Part shown: piece by piece, positions 11,146 through 21,028 of the stretch | Layout: every line of letters begins with the position of its first letter | Position numbering within the stretch: the stretch's first letter is position 1 | From: Macrostomum hystrix | Lineage: Eukaryota; Platyhelminthes; Macrostomidae | Assembly (NCBI GenBank): GCA_950097015.1 | Contig: CATNEN010000001.1 | Span: forward strand, 14,315,001 to 14,379,000 | Direction: 5' to 3' | Length of the DNA stretch: 64,000 nt | Made by a program: the position numbers and the translations under genes | Notes under the pieces: generated by a model | Told to the model about the DNA's origin: nothing | Databases searched by the model: none | The model's input: only the letters and a program-made list of their open reading frames with translations

Positions 11146-12407
11146 TCATGGTCTCGACAACAACTTACAGGTGAACATAGGTAAAATAGATGAAATGTGC
11201 TGGGAGGCATGCATGCTCATGTGGTTGTAGCTCAAGTGCAGGTATTTATGCAAGGTGTATGAGCTTTTAGGCACCTTTTTTGTTTGAAAGATGGAGAAGT
11301 TCAATGTCTGGCAATGTCTCCTTTGCAGATGAGACAGCCTTTGGGGCAGCGCACATTTTCTTTTCACATTGCCTGGAACGTAGGCCATGTCCCACATTGG
11401 TAGGAAGGCATCCGCCTCAGCCAGCATGTTGCTACACCAGTGCTGTGGTCGCTCGCTCGGCGCCAGTGCAATGTACTTTTCATAGAAAGTCTGCAGCATG
11501 ACAGGTCCTGTCACATATACGGCCTCGTAAGCACTCCTTTTAGTCCGGGCTGCCCAGTTCTGTTCAAACCAGGATGGCCAGTGTCGCAATACGAAGTTCA
11601 GGAAGCTGTGGTTTGCTCGACTCATCATCACGGCATTCGAAATCAGTGTCAACCGGTTGAACGGGAACAGAGCATGCTCTAGGAGCTCCTGGCTCCACAC
11701 GGCAGACTGGCAGGAGAAGTTGGCGGAGAGCCCGGCGCCCTGCACCTGCGATGGTCGCAGCAACAACGAAGGGTCACGCAGCAGCAGCGTATCTGTATCT
11801 ACGTACAGGCCGCCAATGTGATGTAAGACGATTAGGCGTCCAATGTCGGACCTCTCCAGACCGTTGACTAATTTTCTGTAGCTCGGAGTTAGATTTGGGT
11901 AGTGTTTTGCGACAAGCTCATTTATCTGAACGTCGTCCCAGTGCATGAAGCGCCACTTGTTGAAACCGCTGTGTTCAAAACTATTATCTGCTCTAGACTG
12001 GCTTGAATAGGAACCTGCGGATTCAGTAGGAATATACTGGTAAATCAGCTTCTTTAACTCGGTATAGAGCTGCAGATAACAAAAAATCTCCCCTATCTGA
12101 ATACCTATTAGCGTATCGCTGATGTTGACATTGAGCAACAGACGAAATGAGCGGACAAATGGTATGAGCTGGGAATGGATAAAACCGTTTTTGCTAGTCC
12201 AGTGCACGAGCGGAGGTATGTAGTTTATCTGTTCCAATAGTCTTCTCAACTCCGAGCATGGCATTTCGCTGCTCAAGTTGAATGGCGAAAGTTTGGTCAC
12301 CATTGGAGCAAAATTCCGATTCGTTCTAGAATTGAGCTGGAGAACGTGCAGAAGCAGATAGACAAGCGACGGGAAAGCTACCGTTAGAAATAGCTTTAGA
12401 TTCACGC
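11146..12407 (-). CDS. GT32-like / alpha-1,4-glycosyltransferase-type Golgi enzyme (last exon)
   Basis: One long open exon of about 419 codons. Residues 5-23 (LFLTVAFPSLVYLLLHVLQ) form a signal-anchor typical of type II Golgi enzymes. IPPLVHWTSKNG resembles the IPKIIHQ start of the sugar-binding DXD family (PF04488). The metal-binding DXD motif is in HHIGGLYVDTDTLLL at residues 203-205. A later segment, TGPVMLQTFYEKY, resembles the alpha-1,4-glycosyltransferase conserved region (PF04572). It would transfer a sugar from a nucleotide donor onto a glycan; donor and acceptor cannot be read. The frame starts at a GTG with a stop upstream and no ATG before the membrane anchor. A CAG acceptor sits at 12410-12408, so a short first exon carrying the ATG is expected upstream and was not located. 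Confidence 0.75.
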
Positions 12408-12457
12408 CTGTCGATATAAAGCAAATTTATGAGAATAAATTTCCACATACTTTTTCA

Positions 12458-12600
12458 GGCAGTTGTACACAGTGCATGAGTATGTGGCTGCGCACGGTAT
12501 GTGTGTGCGTGTCTAAGAGTCAGCGCAACGGACAGAATTGCCTCTCCCTGACTGTGGGTCTACTGTCACCACATGGTTTACCTGTAGTACTTGCAGCCGT
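12458..12600 (+). mobile_element. SINE fragment, diverged
   Basis: Diverged copy of the 3' half of the same SINE: GTTGTACACAGTGCATGAG, GCACGGTATGTGTGTGCGTG, AGAGTCAGCGCAACGG, then CTGTGGGTCTACTGTCACC. It lies just upstream of the glycosyltransferase exon, where its 5' exon or promoter would be expected. Confidence 0.55.
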
Positions 12601-12782
12601 ACTTGCAGTAATACCGTAGTAAAAATATTAATCTGCTTGCTTACAAAAATGCAATAGGTTTTTTAATAGCTTGGTTTACTATTTTGAACACTGAGAATAA
12701 CTCACCCTTTGGGTAGCTGCAACTTTCGATCAGTAAAGCACGGACTCTCATGCTGAGCAGAACTTGGCTATGACACTATAAG

Positions 12783-13012
12783 AGAGAAAAATTATCCTGG
12801 TGCGAGAATTGGGGATGGATTGGAGTTTGTGCTCTTACATGACAGAGAGCAGAGACAGATTGTTTGGCTCGGAAGCAGAGTGCTCACACCCGCAGAGGGA
12901 AATTATGCAAATATCGTACGAAGGGCGCTGGCTATCGTCGAAGGAGTTAAGTATTTCCACCAGTTTCTCGCCGGAATATTTACTATTCTATCAGACGCAG
13001 GCTGTCAAGAGT
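12783..13012 (+). pseudogene. Ty3/gypsy-type pol fragment: RNase H domain relic
   Basis: A frame open for about 75 codons reads GDGLEFVLLHDREQRQIVWL followed by SRVLTPAEGNYANIVRRALA and IVEGVKYFHQFLAG. This is the typical RNase H segment of gypsy-like polyproteins (SR-LT-AE-NY-I-EALAIV-GV--F--YL-G). The catalytic start of the domain and the rest of pol are missing, and the frame decays after SDAGC. No LTRs could be paired with it. It is a dead remnant. Confidence 0.65.
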
Positions 13013-13598
13013 CAAGTCAAGAGTCAAGAGTATACACTGAATGGATCCAACCTCGACAACAAGTCAAACTACGAGTTACTCGTAGTTTTCATTCGAGTGG
13101 AACACAAGGAAGAGAGGGTTCTTTCAACTATTACTACCGCCGTCGGAACCAATACCTTTCGTGACGACAAGGGTGGGCTGGTACATCAATCGGATATTAT
13201 AACAAAGCTTCATGACGTGACTGACGGATCTGACTCAGATCATAATCTAAAACATGTTCCGGCCAGGTTTTAGAATTTTAGTTTGTAGGTATCAGGTTTT
13301 AGAAAAAGCTACCGACACCACGGCTAATTAACTACGGAAACGGCGCAAAAACCGAGGCGGAGTTCTCGCCAACGTCGACTGTTACTGACGGTCGACTGTT
13401 ACTGACGGTTTTCAGCATCGGTGGGGTGTTGCATATGCTGCATGCTATGCTGATTTAATTATAGACTTATTCTCTTCTATAAGTAGTCTATGTGCCATCG
13501 GGGCAATATGTTACTGTACACCTTGTTTGCTAGAATCTTCAATACCCTTAAAGTAAAAGGGTACCTGGCCTTCGCTTGAGCATGTGCTTCGTGCTCAT

Positions 13599-13881
13599 GC
13601 CATTTTGGAGCTGCTCAAAATACTTCTCCAATTCATAAACCCGTATTCGTATTCTCATCTGAATAGTAGAACTACCAAGGGGGCAATCCCCCGATAATTT
13701 TTTGTGCTGCCCCAGAACGGAGCAACGCAAGCAAATAAAAAACTTAATAACATGGGCCAACTTTTGTTGCACATCTTTTGAAGCAAGAATCAAGTCGCCG
13801 GCTCTTAAGACCGTTGAGATATTCAATGGTTCTGGCCGAAAGTCTGATTTTTCCCATAAGCTCTAGTGTATTTGATACACC
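13599..13881. repeat. Upstream copy of a 283-bp target-site duplication
   Basis: Identical base for base, as far as I can read, to 14681-14963. It flanks the truncated retrotransposon on its 5' side. The duplication runs from GCCATTTTGG to TTTGATACACC. Confidence 0.9.
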
Positions 13882-14680
13882 TCAAGGCCCTCAGCCGCTG
13901 CACCTCTCGCTCCAGAACCACCTTGGACTGCAACACCCAGTTAAACGGGTTGGCGCAGTCTAATAAGGTGGAGCTGATGTGGATCCCTGGGCATGCCGGG
14001 TTCACAGGGAATGAGATGGCGGACCAGCTTGCAAAGGCTGGAGCAGCCAGCTCCCTGATGGGCCCGGGCCCGGAATCCCCGATCCCCGCCTCTGTTGTCA
14101 ACTCCAGCATCAACCGCTGGATGGAGACCCAGCATCGGAGGAGGTGGTCCAGCACCCTGAACTGTCGCCAGTCCAGGGCTGCGGTGCCAACCCCCTCTAG
14201 TAACCTGCGTAAGGCCTTACTCAGGCTAAACCGCAGAGACCTGAGAGCAGTCACCATGGCCCTTTCGGGACATGGCTGCTTCACCAGACACCGCTACCTC
14301 CAAGGCCACGTGCCTGAGGAAACGTGTCCCTTCTGCTGCTCCGGACGTGAAAACGCCGAACATTTCATCTGCCACTGCCCGGCCTTCACCCGGGCTAGGC
14401 TAAAGCATCTCGGGCCGGCACCGACTCTTGCCGAGGCCTGCTCGCCCGAGAACATCCCACAGCTCGCCCACTTCCTCCGGGATACCGGCCGAGCTGATTT
14501 CTTCCCAGCCTATGGCGAGGAAGATCGAGCGGCGGAACCGACCGACGGACCACCCTGAGCGGCACCGCCTCGCTGGAGGCCGTCTGGCTGCCAGGGGTTA
14601 GCGATATGGGCGGCACCAGCCGCCTCCTCGCTGCGTCCGTCATGGAGGCCCCCTGCCGCTAAGTCAAGTAAGTAAGTCAG
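13882..14680 (+). mobile_element. 5'-truncated non-LTR retrotransposon (RNase H plus CCHC end)
   Basis: A 799-bp insertion. The open frame (to the stop at 14558) starts inside an RNase H domain: [11 protein letters not shown], then [20 protein letters not shown] with the conserved IPGH and GNE-AD residues. It continues to a zinc-knuckle-like [18 protein letters not shown], as found after RNase H in I/R1-like non-LTR elements. A short 3' UTR follows and ends in an AAGT-type microsatellite tail (AAGTCAAGTAAGTAAGTCAG). There is no reverse transcriptase, so the copy is truncated at its 5' end. The flanking 283-bp direct repeats mark the insertion limits, and their identity indicates a recent event. 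Confidence 0.85.
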
Positions 14681-14963
14681 GCCATTTTGGAGCTGCTCAA
14701 AATACTTCTCCAATTCATAAACCCGTATTCGTATTCTCATCTGAATAGTAGAACTACCAAGGGGGCAATCCCCCGATAATTTTTTGTGCTGCCCCAGAAC
14801 GGAGCAACGCAAGCAAATAAAAAACTTAATAACATGGGCCAACTTTTGTTGCACATCTTTTGAAGCAAGAATCAAGTCGCCGGCTCTTAAGACCGTTGAG
14901 ATATTCAATGGTTCTGGCCGAAAGTCTGATTTTTCCCATAAGCTCTAGTGTATTTGATACACC
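14681..14963. repeat. Downstream copy of the 283-bp target-site duplication
   Basis: Second copy of 13599-13881, starting directly after the AAGT-type tail of the retrotransposon. The sequence after it (CTTATACACACATAAGC) continues the pre-insertion locus. Confidence 0.9.
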
Positions 14964-15228
14964 CTTATACACACATAAGCACTGCGCCTCCGTGTGGCCT
15001 TGCCAGGCCTTCAAAATTTAGATCAGCACGCCACCCGAATGTGCCTCCATTATCTTTATCTTCGGTGGTCACATTCCTTTATCTTAGGAGGACTGCTGAA
15101 CCTTCAAGGACTACAACAGGTGGAAATAGGCCACTATGGACACCCTGACGCGAATTTCTCTAATTTAACTGCTCAAGCCAAATATTAGGCGCAGCTCAAC
15201 CACAGGACACCAGCGCCTAGTCTGTCAA

Positions 15229-15296
15229 CCAATCAGTCACCACCCAACGCTGTTAGCATTCAGGCGCAGGCAGGGAATCCCCCCCTTGGTATAAAA
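15229..15296 (+). promoter_or_regulatory. CCAAT plus TATA arrangement, orphan promoter or LTR remnant
   Basis: CCAAT at 15229 is followed 57 bp later by GGTATAAAAACAGG. The spacing fits a Pol II core promoter, but no exon follows within 1.8 kb. It might be a promoter remnant of the degraded LTR element whose RNase H lies at 12.8 kb. Low confidence. Confidence 0.25.
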
Positions 15297-15690
15297 ACAG
15301 GCGGCAAAATGGCTTGATAGTCCTACTGTTAATGTATGCTATCACGTCAATCTATTGACGTTTTATCCCAAGGTATTTCGTGTCTTATCTCAAGTTATGC
15401 TCGGTATCGTCTTGAAATCGTCTTATTTAATCACAATGAATTCATTCGGTCATATCAATACATCATGCTATCCTGCACACAGCTCATATTGTACTCGTAC
15501 AGCTAATTTCGAACAACAATCATAGGCAATTCACTAAGTTTTAAGCAGCAGTAAAAATTTTCCTGCGGCAGTTTAACACCTGGCCTCACTGGGAAAAGGT
15601 GTAATTTGAATTCATGCGTCTAATTTACGCTTATCTCTGCTCTTTGTCAAAGCATTCTTATTCAAACATTCCAAAAAACACACTTACGGA

Positions 15691-15770
15691 TATTTCTGAC
15701 TGAGTCGCAGGGACTATTGATTGCAGAGATACTTTGCGCTGAAAAGTTTCAGTGTGCGGGAGGGCTTCAG
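15691..15770. repeat. Diverged direct repeat, copy 1
   Basis: Shares AGAGATACTTTGCG, TGAAAAGTTTC and GTGCGGGAGGGC with 16423-16520. Copy 2 has about 15 extra bases in the middle. This may be a dispersed repeat family of unknown type. Confidence 0.6.
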
Positions 15771-16422
15771 ATGGACATGAGGTTGAGGTAATGCTAGTAT
15801 TTGTGGAAACCTATTTTCACGCCTTTCTGCAGTTTTTGCGCAGGGAGTGTTTTACAGTCAAAGCTTTGCTATCTCAGGTTGCAAGCAGAAATTTAAGTTT
15901 AAAATTTTTGTTTCCACATGGCTAAACTAAAATCTGGGATACTGCAAGGAGGGAGAACGGCAATCGCCTTAGCAACGAATAATCTTCCCGTCTCAAATCC
16001 AGGATGAAATTTTAATGTACGCCTAAACTTTTTTTGCACCCCCAACATGCGGTACAGCCATGCTGGGAAGAGAAAGGCCTGTAGGCATCATCAGGTGAGC
16101 GCATTGCAGTGCACTGAACACCTGACAACAGGCTGTGCTTCTGGGGTGGGGGATCGGGGAGAGAAGAAACAAGTACTGAGGGCATGGGTAGTGGCTCCTA
16201 CTCAGAGTTCTCCAGCTTTGAGAGGACAGCGGACTCAGTCCTCCTATTGTTTCTGAGCCACATCTAAGAGCCATTACTGAGCCACTTTAAAATAACTTAC
16301 GAGACTGCATTTCCTGTCCATTGTTTTAGTCAATTTAGATTAAGTGGTGCATAATCTAGGAAATAAAATTACTTCCCCGTCTGGCACCCAATTAAAACGT
16401 GATCCACAACACACCACTTAAG

Positions 16423-16520
16423 ATGTTTCTCACTGGGTCGCTGGGACTGTTAATTGATAGCAAAGAGATACTTTGCGTTGAAAAGTTTCTGAGTCAGTTC
16501 ATTGTGCGGGAGGGCATCAA
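16423..16520. repeat. Diverged direct repeat, copy 2
   Basis: Pairs with 15691-15770. Shared anchors are GTCGC-GGGACT, AGAGATACTTTGCG, TGAAAAGTTTC and GTGCGGGAGGGC. Confidence 0.6.
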
Positions 16521-17179
16521 TAAGCGATTAGTTTTCGGTTTATCAGCTGTTCGACCTTCTAAAAACTGCTTTGGATTACCCTTAGTGTAGTAGCATGCAA
16601 ACAAACATTTGACACCCTCTTGTTTGTGTAGTCTTAACATCCACCTCGCAAGATCTCATTCACTGACAGATATTTCGAATACAAGCGTGTTGGAGGAATG
16701 AAAAACAGCACATTGTTTTCACATTGACTGGCAAGGCCAACAGCTCTGACACTTCAAGGTGTCGGATGAAAAGGAATTAGAGTTATTGCTCCTGCAAAAT
16801 ATTGCCATTCTCCGTCCATTGTCTTTTGCGGTGCCGAGAGTTGAAGACCCACCATTGTTATAGCTACTTCTGTCACTTTTAGCCATGCGAGAAGTCGCGT
16901 GTTGGCGGTCATTATTACAGCAAAACCTGACAATGGCAGGACTAAGTGCCAGACCTAACCATTCATTGAGACTTTAAAGAGAAAAAATCTTGTTTAAAAG
17001 TTTTAGCCATCCCTAAAGCATCTTCTGATGTTTCGCCACAAGGGATTATTGATTCATTTCCACCTGCATACAATCGCTTCTCATTGCTTGAGGTTTGCCA
17101 TAAATACCATCTATCAGCAGGGAATGACGAAAACCTACCAGCTTTTTTACTGACTCAAAGCAAGCATCCGACTCTAGGC

Positions 17180-19924
17180 ATGAGATTTTCGCGTGACGCC
17201 CTGCTTATGGTATGCGTAATCGGCGAAAGTAAGTAAAAAATTGAGTTTTTTCAATTTTTTCTATTTTTAACAGAAATTAAAATCAAATCTTCCACGAGAC
17301 TTCGAATGTAATAATAGCTGTTCTTGTGAGACTTCGTGTGGGATGAGGGCTGTTCTTATGATAATTCTAATGAATGAAACTCAAAAGTGGGCTAATAAAC
17401 TCAGGTAGTAATGCTACATTTTTCAGTGGTTCTGTCAGTCCGAACTGAAGCCGTTCTGAGCCGCGAGTACCAATTAGTCGACGAACCGGTGGAAATTAGC
17501 GCACAGGTGAAAAGTGAAGTGATCAACGAAACGGGCATCCTATCCGAGATGGATTGCGTGACAAGATGCCAGACCCGCGGCTGCTTTGTAGCGGTGGCTC
17601 ACGAGAGCTGCAGCCTGTGCCAAATCGTCATCCTGGACGAGGACTCACCGACGGCTAGCCGAATGTTCAGACTGCTTGGCACAGAGGCCCGGGCCAGGGT
17701 GTGGAAGACTGACACTATACCGTCAAATGTGAACTTCACAATGGAATTGCGTCTGGACAGTAAGACTTAAAACTCGATTGAACAGGCTTAGGCCTGTAAA
17801 AATACTTTTCAAGCATTCCTTAGATTCATGCTCAAAATTATTTCTACTCAACTAGAGTCAAAGAGGAGGGCTTGGGCACTGACACAACATTCGGTGACAA
17901 ATTCTGCCCATTTCACTGACTTCTGAGCACACATGTACACAGACACCGTACGCAGGCACAAACTCACAGAGGTGTGCACACCAGTTCTGACTTTCTCATT
18001 GTCTCACTGTGCCTTGAAGTTTGACCCTCAAGGGCGTAAATTGCACGGAAGGCTCCAAAGCCTTCTCTCTGCGTCTCCAAATGAATGTGGCGTCGCCGTG
18101 GAATGGAGCTCAAGCACCTTGGTGCCAGATGCAAAACGCAAGATGCAGACCACTCACTGTCGCTCACCCCCCTAAGGACTACTTTGTAGACAACTACTAG
18201 TGGCCCGTGGCTAGAGTCAGAATCAGCTAAAAATCGGTTCATCAAATCTCCCAGACTCAATGTTGCCTCACTGGCTGCGAGCCCAACTGTCACAAAAGAA
18301 ATATGATTTAGTTCCCACAGCCAGCTGAAAATAATTATGATTATACCATTGAAATGCCATCTGTCTTGCAGACACAGCCACTGGCCGAAACGGCAGCATC
18401 CAGCAACTGACAATCAACCTGACCGGCTGCTACCGCATCCAGGCCGCTGGAGCCGCAGGTGGCAGCAACGGCGGCGGCAGTGGTGGCAGAGGAGCCCTGA
18501 TCGCTGGCAACTTCAGCCTGACCAAAGGAACTCAACTATCTGTAGTTGTGGGACAAGCTGGCGGCTCTCATTCAGTATCAACGCCTTACGGGAGCTATGG
18601 CTCGGGTGGCGGTGGAGGAGGTACTTTTGTGTACAGGACAGCTGATGCTTATTTGCTGATTGCTGCTGGCGGCGGTGGTGGCGCTTCATGCAGTCGAAGC
18701 AGTTTCTATTACACCAGCGTAAACGGTTTGTAATTCCTGTTTACAGCTTGTGATCGTTTTATAAGTACGCCTAGCTGGGGCTGGGCAGTGTAAATTTATG
18801 TTCCTAAGCTGGTCATAATCGAGGATTTTGCATGTAAAACGTATCCGTGTGCGCGTGTGTGCCCATGGGTCAGCGAGATAAGCAGAACTCCTCGCTACTG
18901 GCCCACAGCCACATTAAAGTATGCTCTACGCTCACAAGCGCTCACTCCAACTGTCAAAATGTACATATACCTGAGAATAGGAATATTTGGGGGGGTCGTT
19001 GGCAGAGCGGTTAACGCGTATGCCTCTCGCACCACGGTCCCTAAGTTCGATTCAGCGGCGTGGCCACATTCATTCGGGCGCAGCCGTGGAGAGATGGCTT
19101 GGGGGCTTGCCGTGCCATTTACGCACTTGAGGGCCGACCTCCAAGGCACAGTGAAAGTGTACACTTCCTGGCGATGAGAAAGACAGGCCAGATGTACACA
19201 ACTGCGTGAGCGTGTGCTTGTGTACGGTATCCGTGTGCGTGTGTGCTCAGGAGTCAGCGAAATGGGCAGATGTGCCTCCTCGCTGGCTGCGGGTCCAGTG
19301 TCACAAAATGATGTGCCATTGCCCGCAGCCCTCCTGCAAGTAATAATAAAAATAATAATAAATAAGTACATTTTAATTACACAAAGAAACATCTGCCCAC
19401 TAAAACCGACAGGAAAAGATGGCCAGGCCGCTGTAAACGGGACCGACTCGGGTCCAGTCACCACAACCGCTAAAATGGGCTTCGGCGGGGCAAACGGCCA
19501 ACCTGGAGTCAACCAGCCTGCCAACACACCGTCTGAGGTCACTCACGGGGGCTGTGGTGCTGGCTGGCTGGGCCATAGGAATGTGACACCGAAATCTGCA
19601 GCCGATGGAGAGAATGGCTACGGATTGGTCGACAAATGGCTTGGAGGAAGAGCCGGTAGCGATGCCAGCAGCAACGGAGGATTCGGCGGCGGCGGAGGCG
19701 GAGGATTCAGCGGAGTAATTAGTTATGTGGTTATAACTCTCGGTGCTGGCGGAGCCGGAGGAGGTTTTAGCGGTGGAGGAGCTGGGGTGACCTCTGGACA
19801 GGCTGGCGGTGGTGGCGGTTCCTATTGCGGCGGCAGCAGCTGTACTGGAGTCTCCGGTGGTAGCACGTCCAGCGATCAGGGATTTGTCACTTTAAAATGG
19901 CTGATGCTTGGAACCTGCGTTTAA
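17180..19924 (+). CDS. Secreted PAN-domain plus glycine-rich (ALK/LTK-type) protein, paralogue D
   Basis: Four plus-strand exons: 17180-17228, 17427-17759, 18372-18725 and 19413-19924, all phase-1 introns, giving 415 aa. Exon 1 is a signal peptide (MRFSRDALLMVCVIGE). Exon 2 is the PAN module (EMDCVTRCQTRGCFVAVAHE, SLCQIVIL). Exon 3 starts the glycine-rich domain (TGRNGSIQQLTINLTGCYRI, LIAGNFSLTKGTQLSVVVGQ, LLIAAGGGGG), and exon 4 completes it, ending in QGFVTLKWLMLGTCV. It lies in the opposite orientation to paralogues A-C and is the most diverged of the four. Introns 2 and 3 each contain SINE copies. The donor of exon 3 is a weak GTTTGT. A 13-bp minisatellite begins immediately after the TAA stop, so the 3' UTR is either made of that satellite or very short. 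Confidence 0.87.
17905..18173 (-). mobile_element. tRNA-derived SINE in intron 2 of paralogue D
   Basis: Minus-strand copy of the family. It contains the reverse complements of the body phrase CCAAGGCACAGTG (as CACTGTGCCTTGAAG), of the CTCAGGAGTCAG region, and of the head (TGGCAGAGCGG read as CCACTCAC...). It is diverged from the copy at 33.4 kb. Confidence 0.65.
18256..18330 (+). mobile_element. SINE 3'-end fragment
   Basis: TTGCCTCACTGGCTGCGAGC, TGTCACAAAAG and CCCACAGCCAGC match the 3' end of the SINE family. It lies in intron 2 of paralogue D, close to the exon-3 acceptor. Confidence 0.45.
18845..18915 (+). mobile_element. SINE fragment in intron 3 of paralogue D
   Basis: Short diverged piece: GTATCCGTGTGCGCGTGTGTG, GGGTCAGCGAGATAAGCAGA, CTCGCTACTGGCCCACAGCC. 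It matches the 3' half of the family. Confidence 0.45.
18989..19366 (+). mobile_element. Full-length tRNA-derived SINE
   Basis: The most complete copy. The tRNA-like head has an A-box-like TTGGCAGAGCGGTTAACGCG and a B-box-like AAGTTCGATTC, and could drive Pol III transcription. The body runs through CCTCCAAGGCACAGTGAAAG, CAGATGTACACAACTGCGTG and CTCAGGAGTCAGCGAAATGG. The tail is AATAATAAAAATAATAATAA. It is inserted in intron 3 of paralogue D, on the coding strand, ending about 45 bp before the exon-4 acceptor. Confidence 0.8.
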
Positions 19925-20488
19925 GTGGGATCAGGGATCGGGATCAGGGATCGGGATCAGGGATCGGGATCAGGGATCGGGATCAGGGATCAGGATCAGG
20001 GATCGGGATCAGGGATCGGGATCAGGGATCGGGATCAGGGATCGGGATCAGGGATCGGGATCAGGGATCGGGATCAGGGATCGGGATCAGGGATCGGGAT
20101 CAGGGATCGGGATCAGGGATCGGGATCAGGGATCGGGATCAGGGATCGGGATCAGGGATCGGGATCAGGGATCGGGATCAGGGATCGGGATCAGGGATCG
20201 GGATCAGGGATCGGGATCAGGGATCGGGATCAGGGATCGGGATCAGGGATCGGGATCAGGGATCGGGATCAGGGATCGGGATCAGGGATCGGGATCAGGG
20301 ATCGGGATCAGGGATCGGGATCAGGGATCGGGATCAGGGATCGGGATCAGGGATCGGGATCAGGGATCGGGATCAGGGATCGGGATCAGGGATCGGGATC
20401 AGGGATCGGGATCAGGGATCGGGATCAGGGATCGGGATCAGGGATCGGGATCAGGGATCGGGATCAGGGATCGGGATCAGGGATCGAG
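19925..20488. repeat. 13-bp minisatellite (GGGATCAGGGATC)n abutting the stop codon
   Basis: About 43 nearly perfect copies of the 13-mer GGGATCAGGGATC. All three forward frames are open, so it gives long spurious repetitive frames (IGIRDRDQGSGSG). It starts within four bases of the stop of paralogue D. The same 13-mer, reverse-complemented, fills part of intron 2 of glutamate synthase at 25 kb. Confidence 0.95.
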
Positions 20489-21028
20489 TTGTATCGTGGT
20501 GAAGGATTAGAGATGTTGATAGAGGGGCATGGATCTTGTCTTGAGAGGAAGACATCACAAATGACCCTCACGATTTAAAAAAAATGTATATCCGGCTTGT
20601 GGCTTGAAAAGTTGGGTCCTGGCAACTGCAACCTGCAACCTGCAACTGCTGGGTGCGTCCATTAATATTTGAGTAATTTACTGTTACTTGTGTGTCATCT
20701 CATATACCGTGAATTTATTTAAATTTTACCCGCTATTCGTGAAATTGTTTAACTGCAAATATACCACTTGAAAGGTCTACTTAGAGTAGAGTAGTGAGGA
20801 AAATACCAGATTTGCCCCCCATAACTTATTGTTAAAAATGTTAAAGCTGTTATTTGCTTTCTCGATTGTGATAATATTTTGTTAATTCTGAAATACATAA
20901 CTGAGTCTGCAAATCGAACTGGTAATTTACCGTTTTGATTTTTTAACGATTTCGATTAAATGTTCTATCTTCTAATTGTACTCGTAATTTATGTTGGTAT
21001 TATAGTATTATAGTCGTTTGCAATAGTA
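20489..21028. other. Intergenic, AT-rich
   Basis: No exon or element was recognised. A short CTGCAACCTGCAACTGC near-repeat lies at about 20625-20650. Confidence 0.35.

Larger units (their letters stand above)
14964..17179. other. Gene-poor 2.2-kb stretch with diverged repeats
   Basis: No coding exon was supported. It holds a CCAAT box (15229-15233) and a TATAAAA (15290-15296), plus a pair of diverged direct repeats (15691-15770 and 16423-16520). Upstream of gene D (from 17180) no clear core promoter was seen. Confidence 0.4.

Noticed and set aside
18989-19070. A functional tRNA gene
   Set aside because: A- and B-box-like sequences are present, but no complete cloverleaf or acceptor stem closes, and the segment continues into a SINE body with a TAA-rich tail.
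19897-20578. Three overlapping 200-codon plus-strand frames of RDRDQGSGSGIGI repeats
   Set aside because: They are the three frames of a 13-bp minisatellite without stops. Frame openness follows from the unit sequence, not from coding selection.
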